Positions 8,103-16,741 of a DNA stretch of 64,000 nucleotides are shown piece after piece; position 1 is the stretch's first letter; every line of letters starts with the position of its first letter. This stretch comes from Blattabacterium cuenoti (lineage in GTDB: Bacteria; Bacteroidota; Bacteroidia; Flavobacteriales; Blattabacteriaceae): positions 186,001 to 250,000 of the forward strand of contig NZ_CP059213.1 in NCBI RefSeq assembly GCF_014252255.1, given 5' to 3'. Below the pieces are notes generated by a model. The model was not told the DNA's origin, made no database searches, and was given only the letters and a program-made list of their open reading frames with translations. Position numbers and translations under genes: made by a program.

Positions 8103-9458
8103 CTAAATACTATTTTTTTGATTCATCATTTTAGATATAAAATCTTTTATCATTTTTTGTCCTGAATTAACATTAATTTTTTTCATTATTTTATTTATAT
8201 CATCAAATTGTTTAAAAAAAAGATCTATATGATTTAATGTTACACCAGATCCTTTAGATATTCTTTCTTTTCTTTTAATATCAGTAAATAATTTTGGATT
8301 TTTTCTTTCATTATGTGTCATTGAATAAATAATTGATTCTATTTTTTTTAAAGAATCTTTTTGATTAATTCCATCATTAAAAGAAAAAAATCTATCAACT
8401 CCAGGAATCATAGAAATAATATTTTTTATATTTCCTATTTTTTTAATTTGTTGAATTTGTTCTAATAAATCATTAAAATTAAAACGATTTTTTGAAATAT
8501 TATGATAAATTTTTTTAGTTCTTTTTTCATCAAATTTATCTTGTAATTTCTCTACTAAAGAAACTATATCTCCCATTCCTAGAATTCTATTGGCCATACG
8601 ATCTGGATGAAAAATTTCAATATCTTCTATTTTTTCTCCATTACTAATAAATTTTATAGGTTTCCCAACGGAACTAGACATAGTAATTGCTGCTCCACCT
8701 CTACTATCTCCATCTAATTTAGTCATTACAATTCCATTAAAATTTAATATTCTTGAAAAAGATTGAGCAGTATTAATAGCATCTTGTCCTGTCATTGCGT
8801 CTACAACAAATAAAACTTCATCTGGATGAGAATGTTTATTAATTTGTATTATTTCTTCCATCATTATTTTATCAATAGATAATCTTCCAGCTGTATCAAT
8901 AATAATTACATTTCTCTTTTTTTCATAAGCATAAATAACCGATTTATCTAATATTTCTATAATATTTTTATTTCCTTTTAAAGAAAAAACAGGAATATTT
9001 ACTTTTTCTGCAATAAATTCTAACTGATCTATAGCTGCAGGTCTATGAATATCTGCAGCTACTAATAAAGGAGATTTATTTTTTTTTTTTAAAAAAAAAG
9101 CAAGTTTAGCAGAAAAAGAAGTTTTTCCACTTCCTTGTAATCCACAAATTAAAATGATAGAAGGATTTTTAGAACAATTTATTTTTTCAGTTTTTTCTCC
9201 CATCAATTTTACTAATTCATCATGTACTATTTTTATAATAAACTGTTTTGGATTTAATGAAGTAAATACTTTTTTTCCAATAGATTTTTTTGTAATTCTA
9301 TGAATAAAATCTTTAACAATTTTATAATTTACATCCGCATCAATAAGAGCTCTTCCTATTTCTTTCATAGTAGAAGCAATATTGATTTCTGTAATTTTAT
9401 CATTTCCCTTCAAAATATGAAGGGCTTTTTGAAATTTATTTTGTAAATTTTCAAACAT
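8103..9458 (-). CDS. ffh: Signal recognition particle protein Ffh
   Basis: GTPase of the signal recognition particle that targets inner-membrane proteins co-translationally with SRP RNA and FtsY. It has 451 residues: N-domain helices (1-95), then the G-domain with P-loop GLQGSGKT (106-113), RPAAIDQL, DTAGR (188-192) and TKLDGDSRGG, and a Met-containing M-domain from about 300 (GMGD, IPG, SGVTLNHIDLF). A T12A9 homopolymer block near 9079-9099 lies in the coding sequence without breaking the frame. No SRP RNA gene was recognised here. Confidence 0.97.
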   Translation of the reverse strand: MFENLQNKFQKALHILKGNDKITEINIASTMKEIGRALIDADVNYKIVKDFIHRITKKSIGKKVFTSLNPKQFIIKIVHDELVKLMGEKTEKINCSKNPSIILICGLQGSGKTSFSAKLAFFLKKKNKSPLLVAADIHRPAAIDQLEFIAEKVNIPVFSLKGNKNIIEILDKSVIYAYEKKRNVIIIDTAGRLSIDKIMMEEIIQINKHSHPDEVLFVVDAMTGQDAINTAQSFSRILNFNGIVMTKLDGDSRGGAAITMSSSVGKPIKFISNGEKIEDIEIFHPDRMANRILGMGDIVSLVEKLQDKFDEKRTKKIYHNISKNRFNFNDLLEQIQQIKKIGNIKNIISMIPGVDRFFSFNDGINQKDSLKKIESIIYSMTHNERKNPKLFTDIKRKERISKGSGVTLNHIDLFFKQFDDINKIMKKINVNSGQKMIKDFISKMMNQKNSI

Positions 9459-9480
9459 AAATGTGCAATTTTTACATATT

Positions 9481-11238
9481 TTACATACAATCTAACATTT
9501 TAATACCTAATAAATTCATTCCCAATTTTAATATATTTCCTGTAATATGAATAATATTCATACAAATATTACTATGAATAATATTAAAAGGATCTATTAA
9601 TTTCTTTTTTTGATAAAGAAGATTAAAAGTTTTGGAAACTTCAAAAATATAATTTGCTATTAATGATGGATTTAAATTTATAGCTGATTTTTTTAAAATT
9701 AATGGGTATTTTTGGAGAATTTTAATTAAATTTTTTTCATATATATCAAATTTAATATTTGACCAATCATAATTTAATAATGAACATAATTTAAAAAATT
9801 TTCGTTCTAAAGAACGAATTCTAGAATAAGTATATTGAATATATGTTCCTGTTTTTCCTTTAAAATCTATAGATTTTTCAGGATAAAAAATAATTTTTTT
9901 TTTTGGATCTATTTTCAAAAAATAATATTTCATAGCACCTAATCCTATTATTTTAGCAGATTGATCTTGTTCTTTTTTTTCTTTTTTTAATTTTGAATTT
10001 TTTTTTAAAAAATTGGATTTTGCAATAGAATACATTTTTGAAATAAGACTATCTGCGTATATTACATTTCCTTCTCTAGATTTCATAATACCACTTGGTA
10101 AGTATACCATTTCATATGATAAATGAGATAATTTATTTACCCATGTATATCCTAAACGTTTTAATATACTAAAAAGAATTTGAAAATGATAATCTTGTTC
10201 TTTTCCTACAATATATATTAATTGATCTATATTATATTTTTTAAAACGTTCCACAGCAGTGCCAATATCTTGAGTTATATATACTGAAGTTTGATCTGAT
10301 CTCAATAAAAGTTTGTGATCAAAACCTTCTTTAATTAAATCAATCCAAATTGATCCATCTTTTTTTTGAAAAAAAATTCCTTTTTTAAGACCTTTTTGAA
10401 TAATTTTTTTCCCAATTTTATACACATTGCTTTCATACTCTATTTTATCAAAATTTATTTCTAATTTTCGATAAGTTTCTTCAAAACCATTATAAACCCA
10501 TTTATTCATTTTTTTCCAAATATTTATAATTATTGGATCTCCACATTCCCATTTTTGTAACAATTCTCTAGCTTCATTTATAATTGAAATTTTATTTTGT
10601 TTAGAATTTTTTATCATTTCTTTACGATAAATTTTATCAAATAAGCTATAATATTTTCCTACAAAATGATCCCCTTTCATTTTTACATCATATGGGGTTT
10701 TTTCTTTTCCAAATTTTTTCCATGCAATCATTGATTTACATATATGTATTCCTCTATCATTAATAATTTGAATTTTTATTATTTTATGCCCAACCATTTT
10801 TAATATTTTAGATAAAGAATATCCAATTAAACTATTTCTTACATGTCCTAAATGAAGAGGTTTATTCGTATTAGGAGAAGAATATTCTATCATAATTTTT
10901 TTAGATGGAAATTTAAAATGATAAAAATCTGGATTTAACATTTTTTTTAAAATATGAATATAATAACTATCTTCAAAAATAAAATTTAAAAATCCTTCAA
11001 TAATAGAAAATTTTATCAAACCTCTTAGTTGAGATTGAACATATTTTCCTATATTTTCTCCTACTTTTTCTACAGGTTGTTTTAATTTTTTAGATAAAGA
11101 AAATAAAACCAAAGTAAGATCTCCTGAATATTCTTTTTTTGTATATTGAAAATTTAATTCAGGAAAATTTTTTAATTTATATAAAATAAATATAGATTTT
11201 TTTGCTATTTCCTCTATAGATTGAAAATGATCATTCAT
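9481..11238 (-). CDS. argS: Arginyl-tRNA synthetase
   Basis: Class I synthetase charging tRNA-Arg. It is 585 residues, full length: N-terminal Add-1 domain (1-110), HIGH variant HLGH (129-132) in SSPNTNKPLHLGHVRNSLIG, a KMSKS-region typical of ArgRS (MKSREGN), and a C-terminal DALR anticodon-binding domain (TYIQYTYSRIRSLERKF). Unlike the neighbouring thrS it has lost no domain. It lies 15 nt after ilvE and 22 nt before ffh on the same strand. Confidence 0.97.
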   Translation of the reverse strand: MNDHFQSIEEIAKKSIFILYKLKNFPELNFQYTKKEYSGDLTLVLFSLSKKLKQPVEKVGENIGKYVQSQLRGLIKFSIIEGFLNFIFEDSYYIHILKKMLNPDFYHFKFPSKKIMIEYSSPNTNKPLHLGHVRNSLIGYSLSKILKMVGHKIIKIQIINDRGIHICKSMIAWKKFGKEKTPYDVKMKGDHFVGKYYSLFDKIYRKEMIKNSKQNKISIINEARELLQKWECGDPIIINIWKKMNKWVYNGFEETYRKLEINFDKIEYESNVYKIGKKIIQKGLKKGIFFQKKDGSIWIDLIKEGFDHKLLLRSDQTSVYITQDIGTAVERFKKYNIDQLIYIVGKEQDYHFQILFSILKRLGYTWVNKLSHLSYEMVYLPSGIMKSREGNVIYADSLISKMYSIAKSNFLKKNSKLKKEKKEQDQSAKIIGLGAMKYYFLKIDPKKKIIFYPEKSIDFKGKTGTYIQYTYSRIRSLERKFFKLCSLLNYDWSNIKFDIYEKNLIKILQKYPLILKKSAINLNPSLIANYIFEVSKTFNLLYQKKKLIDPFNIIHSNICMNIIHITGNILKLGMNLLGIKMLDCM

Positions 11239-11253
11239 ACATAGAATATATTT

Positions 11254-12315
11254 TTACAAAAATCTTTTTAATGGAAATCTCCATCCAAAAGGATCTTCTG
11301 ATAAATTATGTTGTATGTCTAATAAACTTTTTTTTAAAAAAAAAGATATTCTTTGATTTTCTGGAATATCTGGTAATACAAAATTATTTCCTTTATAACT
11401 AATCATTTTAAAATAATTTATAACAGCAGCTGTACCACATCCAAAAGCTTCTTTTAATTCTCCTTTTTGTAATCCTTTTATAATTTCTGAAACACTTAAA
11501 TCTCTTTTTTCTACGTAAATTCCTTCTTTTTTTGCTAAATCAATAATACTATTACAAGTAATTCCACTTAATATATTTTCATTAGCTTTTGGCGTTATAA
11601 GTTTATTTTTTAACCAAAAAAAAACATTCATAGTTCCTGATTCTTCTATCATTGTATGAGTAGAAGAATCAGTCCATAATATTTGATCAAACCCTTCTTC
11701 ATTTGCTAATCTAGTAGGATAAAAAGAAGAAGCATAATTTCCAGCAGCTTTAGTAAATCCAACACCTCCTGATGAAGAACGGCTATATTTTTCTTCTATT
11801 TTAATTTTTAAAGGATATTTGTAATAAGAATCTGCAGGAGTAGATATTATTATAAACATATAATCTTTAGAAGGTTTTGCAGATAAAACTCCATTAGTTG
11901 CAATTAAAAAAGGACGAATATATAAAGATTGTCCATAATTTTTAGGAATCCAATCTCTATCTAAATCTATCAATTTGATCAATCCATTCATAAATATATC
12001 TAATGGTATAGTAGGCATTTCTAAACGAATAGCAGATTTATTTATTCTTTTAAAATTTTCTTTTGGACGAAATAAAAAAACTTCTTCATTTTTATCCTTA
12101 TAAGCTTTCATACCTTCAAAAACAGCTTGTCCGTAATGAAAAACAGGAGATATAGGAGAAAACATTATATTTCCAAAAGGTTTAATAATAGAATTTTTCC
12201 ATTTTCCATTTTTATATTCAGAACAAAACATATGATCTGAATATTGATGACCAAAGGAAATATTTTTAAAATCCATTTTTTCAATCCTTGATTGTAAAAT
12301 TTTTTCTATTCTCAT
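11254..12315 (-). CDS. ilvE: Branched-chain amino acid aminotransferase
   Basis: PLP enzyme for the last step of Ile, Leu and Val synthesis, or the first of their breakdown. It has 353 residues, the longer class-IV form. The PLP lysine is Lys189 in GFTKAAGNYASSFYPT. Other motifs are YGQAVFEGMKAY, LYIRPFLIATNGVL, MIEESGTMNVFF and AFGCGTAAVI. It sits 84 nt after the fused 2-oxoacid dehydrogenase E1, which may act on its keto-acid products or substrates. The coding sequence contains a 12-bp inverted repeat with a 12-nt spacer (11637-11672). Confidence 0.95.
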   Translation of the reverse strand: MRIEKILQSRIEKMDFKNISFGHQYSDHMFCSEYKNGKWKNSIIKPFGNIMFSPISPVFHYGQAVFEGMKAYKDKNEEVFLFRPKENFKRINKSAIRLEMPTIPLDIFMNGLIKLIDLDRDWIPKNYGQSLYIRPFLIATNGVLSAKPSKDYMFIIISTPADSYYKYPLKIKIEEKYSRSSSGGVGFTKAAGNYASSFYPTRLANEEGFDQILWTDSSTHTMIEESGTMNVFFWLKNKLITPKANENILSGITCNSIIDLAKKEGIYVEKRDLSVSEIIKGLQKGELKEAFGCGTAAVINYFKMISYKGNNFVLPDIPENQRISFFLKKSLLDIQHNLSEDPFGWRFPLKRFL

Positions 12316-12399
12316 AAATAAAGCAAAAATTAGTCAAAACAAATATAATAAATGATTATTATGTTTTAATAAAAATTTTTAATCAAACATTTACTTTTT

Positions 12400-14793
12400 C
12401 TAAGTATCATGCATTATTTTTAATACTTTTTCTACAATATTTTCAACAGAAGGTTTTGAAAAATAATCACCATCTGATCCATAAGGAGGACGATGTTCTT
12501 TAGCTGTAATTGTAACAGGAGGACTATCTAAATAATAATATCCATTTTGTTCTTCTAATATTTTTTGTAAAATAAAAGCAGAAGCTCCACCTGGAACATC
12601 TTCATCTATAATTAATAATCTATTAGTTTTTTGTAAACTTTTTACAATATCTTTTTGTAAATCAAAAGGTAATAAAGATTGAACATCAATTATTTCGGTG
12701 TCTATATTAATTTTATATAATTCTTTTGATGCTTCATTAACAATTCTCCATGTAGAACCATAAGTAACCATTGTTATATCTTTTCCGGTTCTTGTTTTTT
12801 CAACTATACCAATAGGAGTTTTAAAAACCCCTAAATTTTCTGGTAATTTTTCTTTAATTCTATATCCATTTAAACATTCAATAACTAAAGCAGGATCATC
12901 TCCAGATAATAAAGTATTATAAAATCCAGCTGCTTTTACCATATTTCTTGGAACAAGAATTAAAATTCCTCTTAAATAATTAATAATTCCACCCATAGGA
13001 GATCCTGAGTGCCATATTCCTTCTAAACGATGGCCTCTAGTTCTAATAATTACAGGGGCTTTTTGTCCTCCTTTTGTTCTATATTGTAAACAAGCAAGAT
13101 CATCACTCATAATTTGTAAAGCATATAAAATATAATCTAAATATTGAATTTCAACTATAGGTCTAAGTCCACGCATAGCAAGACCGATACCTTGACCAAT
13201 AATAGTAGATTCACGTATTCCAGTATCAAAAATGCGAGTTTTTCCATATTTTTTTTGTAATCCTTCTAACCCTTGATTTACATCTCCAATTTTTCCTACA
13301 TCTTCTCCAAAAATTAAAAGATCAGGATATAATTCTAATAATTTATCAAAATTTTCTCTTAATACAATTCTTCCATCTACTTTAAAATTATTATTTTTTT
13401 TATACACTGGAAAAATTTCTATTTTTTTAAAAAAAGATTTATTAGATATGCTATATAAATGAGAAGAATAATTTTCTTGTTCTTTATTATATTGATTTTT
13501 TACCCATTCTATTAAACAATATTTTGAATTAGATTCTATTTGATATAATAAATATAAAACTTTTCGTGTAATACGAAATATTGATTTTTTTGTTGGAAAA
13601 TTTTGGGTTATATCATTTAATTCTTTAATATATTTTTTAATAAAAAAAGAAGAATTTTGCATTTTTTTTAAAATTTTTACAGCTTCGTTTTTAATTTTAA
13701 TAATTGGTTTTTTAAATTCATCCCAAGCTTTTTTTTGTTCATTTTTTACATATTCTTTAGCTTCTACATCTATTTTATTTAAATAATAAACATTAGTTAA
13801 ATTTTTTTCATTAAACTTAAAATTTAAAATCCAATTTCTAAATTTTTTAATACAATCGTTATTAATTTCCCATTCTAAACGTTCTTTAGATTTATATCTT
13901 TCATGTGAAGAAGAAGTAGAATGTCCTTGTGGTTGAGTTAAATTTTTAATATGTATAATAACTGGAATATGATCATTACGAGCAATTTTATCTGCATAAG
14001 TATATGTTTTTGTAAGATTAATATAATCGTATCCATTTACACAAATTATTTCTATTCCTTTTTCTTTTTTAGTTCTATGAAAACCAGATAAAAGATCACT
14101 AATATTTTTTTTAGAAAATTGATATTTATTAGAAACAGATATTCCATATTCATCATCCCAAATAGACAAAATAATAGGTATTTGTAATACTGAAGCGGCA
14201 TTTAAAGTTTCCCAAAATAAACCTTCAGAAATACTGGCATTTCCAATAGTTCCAAATGCTACTTCATTTCCATCATTAGAAAATATTTTATGTGTTTTTT
14301 TTAAATTTTTTAGTTTTTTATAAATTTTAGATGCATGAGCTAATCCTAATAATCGAGGCATTTGAGCAGCTGTAGAAGATATATCAGCACTAGAATTTTT
14401 TTGTTGAATAATATTTTTCCAAGTTCCATCATTATTAATAAATCGTGTTCCAAAATGAGAAGTCATCATTCTTCCAGCAGAAATAGGTTCATATTTTAAA
14501 TCTGAATGAGCATATAATTGTGCAAAAAAACTTTTTACAGTTATAGCTCCAATAGCCATCATAAATGTTTGATCTCTATAATATCCAGATCTAAAATCTC
14601 CATTTCTAAAAATTTTTGACATGGCTAATTGAGGAATTTCTTTTCCATCACCAAATATTCCAAATTTAGCTTTTCCATTTAAAACTTCTTTTCTACCTAA
14701 AATACTAGTTTCTCTACTAATTTTAGCTAATTTATAATCACTTAAAACCATTTTTTTAAATGAATTAAAAGATTTTTCTTCATTATCATTCAT
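12400..14793 (-). CDS. 2-oxoacid dehydrogenase E1, fused alpha and beta subunits
   Basis: Thiamine-diphosphate enzyme decarboxylating a 2-oxoacid and transferring the acyl group to lipoyl-E2. It has 797 residues. The first ~400 are E1-alpha (SGYYRDQTFMMAIG, GTIGNASISEGLFWETLNAA, HSTSSSHERYKS); from ~460 it is E1-beta (LLIFGEDVGKIGDV, FDTGIRESTIIGQGIG, TAKEHRPPYGS). Such fusions are usual in Bacteroidetes and often labelled branched-chain or generic E1; sequence alone does not fix the substrate. A separate pyruvate E1-beta at 21593 argues that this is not the main pyruvate dehydrogenase. ilvE downstream favours branched-chain keto acids; a 2-oxoglutarate role is the alternative. Confidence 0.85.
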   Translation of the reverse strand: MNDNEEKSFNSFKKMVLSDYKLAKISRETSILGRKEVLNGKAKFGIFGDGKEIPQLAMSKIFRNGDFRSGYYRDQTFMMAIGAITVKSFFAQLYAHSDLKYEPISAGRMMTSHFGTRFINNDGTWKNIIQQKNSSADISSTAAQMPRLLGLAHASKIYKKLKNLKKTHKIFSNDGNEVAFGTIGNASISEGLFWETLNAASVLQIPIILSIWDDEYGISVSNKYQFSKKNISDLLSGFHRTKKEKGIEIICVNGYDYINLTKTYTYADKIARNDHIPVIIHIKNLTQPQGHSTSSSHERYKSKERLEWEINNDCIKKFRNWILNFKFNEKNLTNVYYLNKIDVEAKEYVKNEQKKAWDEFKKPIIKIKNEAVKILKKMQNSSFFIKKYIKELNDITQNFPTKKSIFRITRKVLYLLYQIESNSKYCLIEWVKNQYNKEQENYSSHLYSISNKSFFKKIEIFPVYKKNNNFKVDGRIVLRENFDKLLELYPDLLIFGEDVGKIGDVNQGLEGLQKKYGKTRIFDTGIRESTIIGQGIGLAMRGLRPIVEIQYLDYILYALQIMSDDLACLQYRTKGGQKAPVIIRTRGHRLEGIWHSGSPMGGIINYLRGILILVPRNMVKAAGFYNTLLSGDDPALVIECLNGYRIKEKLPENLGVFKTPIGIVEKTRTGKDITMVTYGSTWRIVNEASKELYKINIDTEIIDVQSLLPFDLQKDIVKSLQKTNRLLIIDEDVPGGASAFILQKILEEQNGYYYLDSPPVTITAKEHRPPYGSDGDYFSKPSVENIVEKVLKIMHDT

Positions 14794-14933
14794 AATGATA
14801 TTTATTATTATAATTCATAATTTTTTCATTAAAATATAGTAATTTTCATTTATGAATTTCTTTATTTAATTTTATATTTTATTTTGTAAAAAAATTTGTT
14901 TCTTATAAAGAATCAAAAATTATAATTTCTGAT

Positions 14934-15353
14934 ATGTTTGGAAACATTACTCTTTCTATTATAAAACCAGATGCAGTTAAAAAAGGATATAGCATGTCTA
15001 TTTTATCTCAAATAATTAACGAAGGATTTAATATTATTACACTTAAAATAACAGAACTTTCTAAAAAATCAGCTATCATATTTTATGAAGAACATAAAGA
15101 AAAATATTTTTTTGAATCTTTAATAGTATTTATGTCTTCTGGCCCAATTATATCTATGATATTAAAAAAAGAAAATGCAGTCAAAGATTTTAGAATTTTA
15201 ATAGGAGATACAAATCCAATCAATGCTAAAAAAGGAACTATACGAAATTTATATGCTACATCTTTAGAAAAAAATGCAATACATGGATCAGATAGTAATA
15301 AAAATGCTTTTAAAGAATGCAAATTTTTTTTTCCAATAGAAAAATTTTCTTAA
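14934..15353 (+). CDS. ndk: Nucleoside diphosphate kinase
   Basis: Equilibrates nucleoside tri- and diphosphates through a phosphohistidine intermediate. It has 139 residues, standard length, starting MFGNITLSIIKPDAVKKG. The active-site histidine is His117 in NAIHGSD, and GTIRNLYA precedes it as in the family. It is divergent from the E1 gene (140 bp between starts) and followed 22 nt later by lemA. Confidence 0.96.
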   Translation: MFGNITLSIIKPDAVKKGYSMSILSQIINEGFNIITLKITELSKKSAIIFYEEHKEKYFFESLIVFMSSGPIISMILKKENAVKDFRILIGDTNPINAKKGTIRNLYATSLEKNAIHGSDSNKNAFKECKFFFPIEKFS

Positions 15354-15375
15354 AAAAAGAAAATTATAAAGATTT

Positions 15376-15978
15376 ATGAAAAAAAATTTTTTAAAAATTA
15401 TTTTATATATTTTTATTCCAATATTCATAATTATATTATGGATATCTAATGTGTATAATCATTTAGTAAAATTAAATGAAAATATCAAAACACAATGGGG
15501 ACAAATAGAAAATGTTTATCAACGTAGAATTGATTTAATACCAAATTTAGTAAATACAGTAAAAGGATCTGCAAATTTTGAAAAAAATACATTATTACAT
15601 GTAATAGAAGCTAGAGCAAAAGCAACTTCTATTTCTATAAATCCAAATAATTTAAATCAAAATCAAATTAATAAATATCAAAAAATACAAGAAAATTTAA
15701 ATAATACTGTTCATAAATTACTTTTAATTGTGGAAAATTATCCAAATTTAAAATCTACAAAAAACTTTTATGAATTACAAAATCAATTAGAAGGAACAGA
15801 AAATCGTATTAATGTAGAAAGAAACAGATTTAATAATCATGTCAATTATTTTAATACTTATAGAAATCAATTTCCAAAAATTATTATAGCAAATTTTTTT
15901 TCTCAATTTAAAGAAAAAGGATATTTTCAATCTCAAATAGGATCAATAAAATCTCCTATTATAGATTTTTCTAAATAA
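15376..15978 (+). CDS. lemA: LemA family membrane protein
   Basis: Function not established for the family; often coupled to TPM-domain proteins. It has 200 residues: an N-terminal transmembrane helix (about 7-25), then an extracytoplasmic helical domain with the family motifs WGQIENVYQRRIDLIPNLV, ARAKAT, ENYPNLKSTKNFYELQ and LEGTENRINVERNRFN. It is complete. The next gene, 24 nt downstream from its preferred start, encodes a TPM protein, the pairing common in Bacteroidetes. Confidence 0.93.
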   Translation: MKKNFLKIILYIFIPIFIIILWISNVYNHLVKLNENIKTQWGQIENVYQRRIDLIPNLVNTVKGSANFEKNTLLHVIEARAKATSISINPNNLNQNQINKYQKIQENLNNTVHKLLLIVENYPNLKSTKNFYELQNQLEGTENRINVERNRFNNHVNYFNTYRNQFPKIIIANFFSQFKEKGYFQSQIGSIKSPIIDFSK

Positions 15979-16002
15979 AAATTGAAAAATAATTCAAAAA
16001 TT

Positions 16003-16737
16003 ATGAGAAAAATTATTCAATTAATTATTTTAATTTCTTTTTACATAAACTTAGTAAAAGGACAATTTCATATACCAGAAGTTCCTAAAAAAATATATCC
16101 TATTCAAGATTATGCAATGGTTTTATCTAAAAACCAAATAAATAAATTAAATAAAAAACTTATTTCTTATTATAAAAAAACATCAACAGAAATTTTAATT
16201 TCTATTATTAAAGATCTTAACGGAGAAAATCCAAATTTTTTAGCTGCTAAATGGGGAGAAAAATGGAAAATTGGAAATTTTCATAAAAATAATGGAATAG
16301 TTATATTATTATCTATTAATGATAAAAAAATATCTATCCAAAATGGATATGGAATAGAACCTTATATAACTGATTTTTTAACTACTAGAATTATAGAACA
16401 GATAAATCCTATGTTAAAAAATAAATTATATTATCAAGCTATAGATTCTTGTATTCAAAAAATTTTTCAAATTCTTCATAAGAAATATAATAAAAAAAAT
16501 AAAAAAAAAAATTTTTTTACTATATGGCCTTTTTTTATTAGTATAAGTCTTTTATTTATTATATTTTTTATACTTTATAAAAGAAAAATGATAGATTATA
16601 CATTATTAAATACTTTATTTTTTACAGATTTTTTATTTAAAAATAAAAATTTTCATAATCATGAAAATGAAGATAATTTTGATGGATTTGGAGGAGGAGG
16701 AAATTTTGGAGGGGGTGGTTGTAGTGACAATTGGTAA
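16003..16737 (+). CDS. TPM-domain secreted/membrane protein (YgcG family)
   Basis: Start taken at ATG 16003, which gives a clean signal peptide (MRKIIQLIILISFYINLVKG) instead of the TTG at 15982. The 244 residues hold a TPM domain (QDYAMVLSKNQINKLN, TEILISIIKDLNGE, GIVILLSINDKKISIQNGYG), a second hydrophobic helix (about 175-195), and the Gly-rich tail GGGGNFGGGGCSDNW usual in these proteins. The role may be in membrane-protein quality control, by analogy with other TPM proteins; not certain. It pairs with lemA; many Bacteroidetes carry two TPM genes here, and only one is present. Confidence 0.85.
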   Translation: MRKIIQLIILISFYINLVKGQFHIPEVPKKIYPIQDYAMVLSKNQINKLNKKLISYYKKTSTEILISIIKDLNGENPNFLAAKWGEKWKIGNFHKNNGIVILLSINDKKISIQNGYGIEPYITDFLTTRIIEQINPMLKNKLYYQAIDSCIQKIFQILHKKYNKKNKKKNFFTIWPFFISISLLFIIFFILYKRKMIDYTLLNTLFFTDFLFKNKNFHNHENEDNFDGFGGGGNFGGGGCSDNW

Positions 16738-16741
16738 TAAA

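Noticed and set aside
9079-9099. T12A9 block in ffh as a frameshift site
   Set aside because: The frame is intact on both sides and the block encodes FLKKK-type residues acceptable in this loop; no sign of damage.
9404-9428. Hairpin CCCTTCA / TGAAGGG followed by T residues on the plus strand
   Set aside because: It looks like a terminator but lies inside ffh with no plus-strand gene upstream; 7-bp stems are expected by chance.
15083-15322. Minus-strand ORF of 79 codons inside ndk
   Set aside because: Lies wholly antisense to a clearly conserved gene; no family resemblance.
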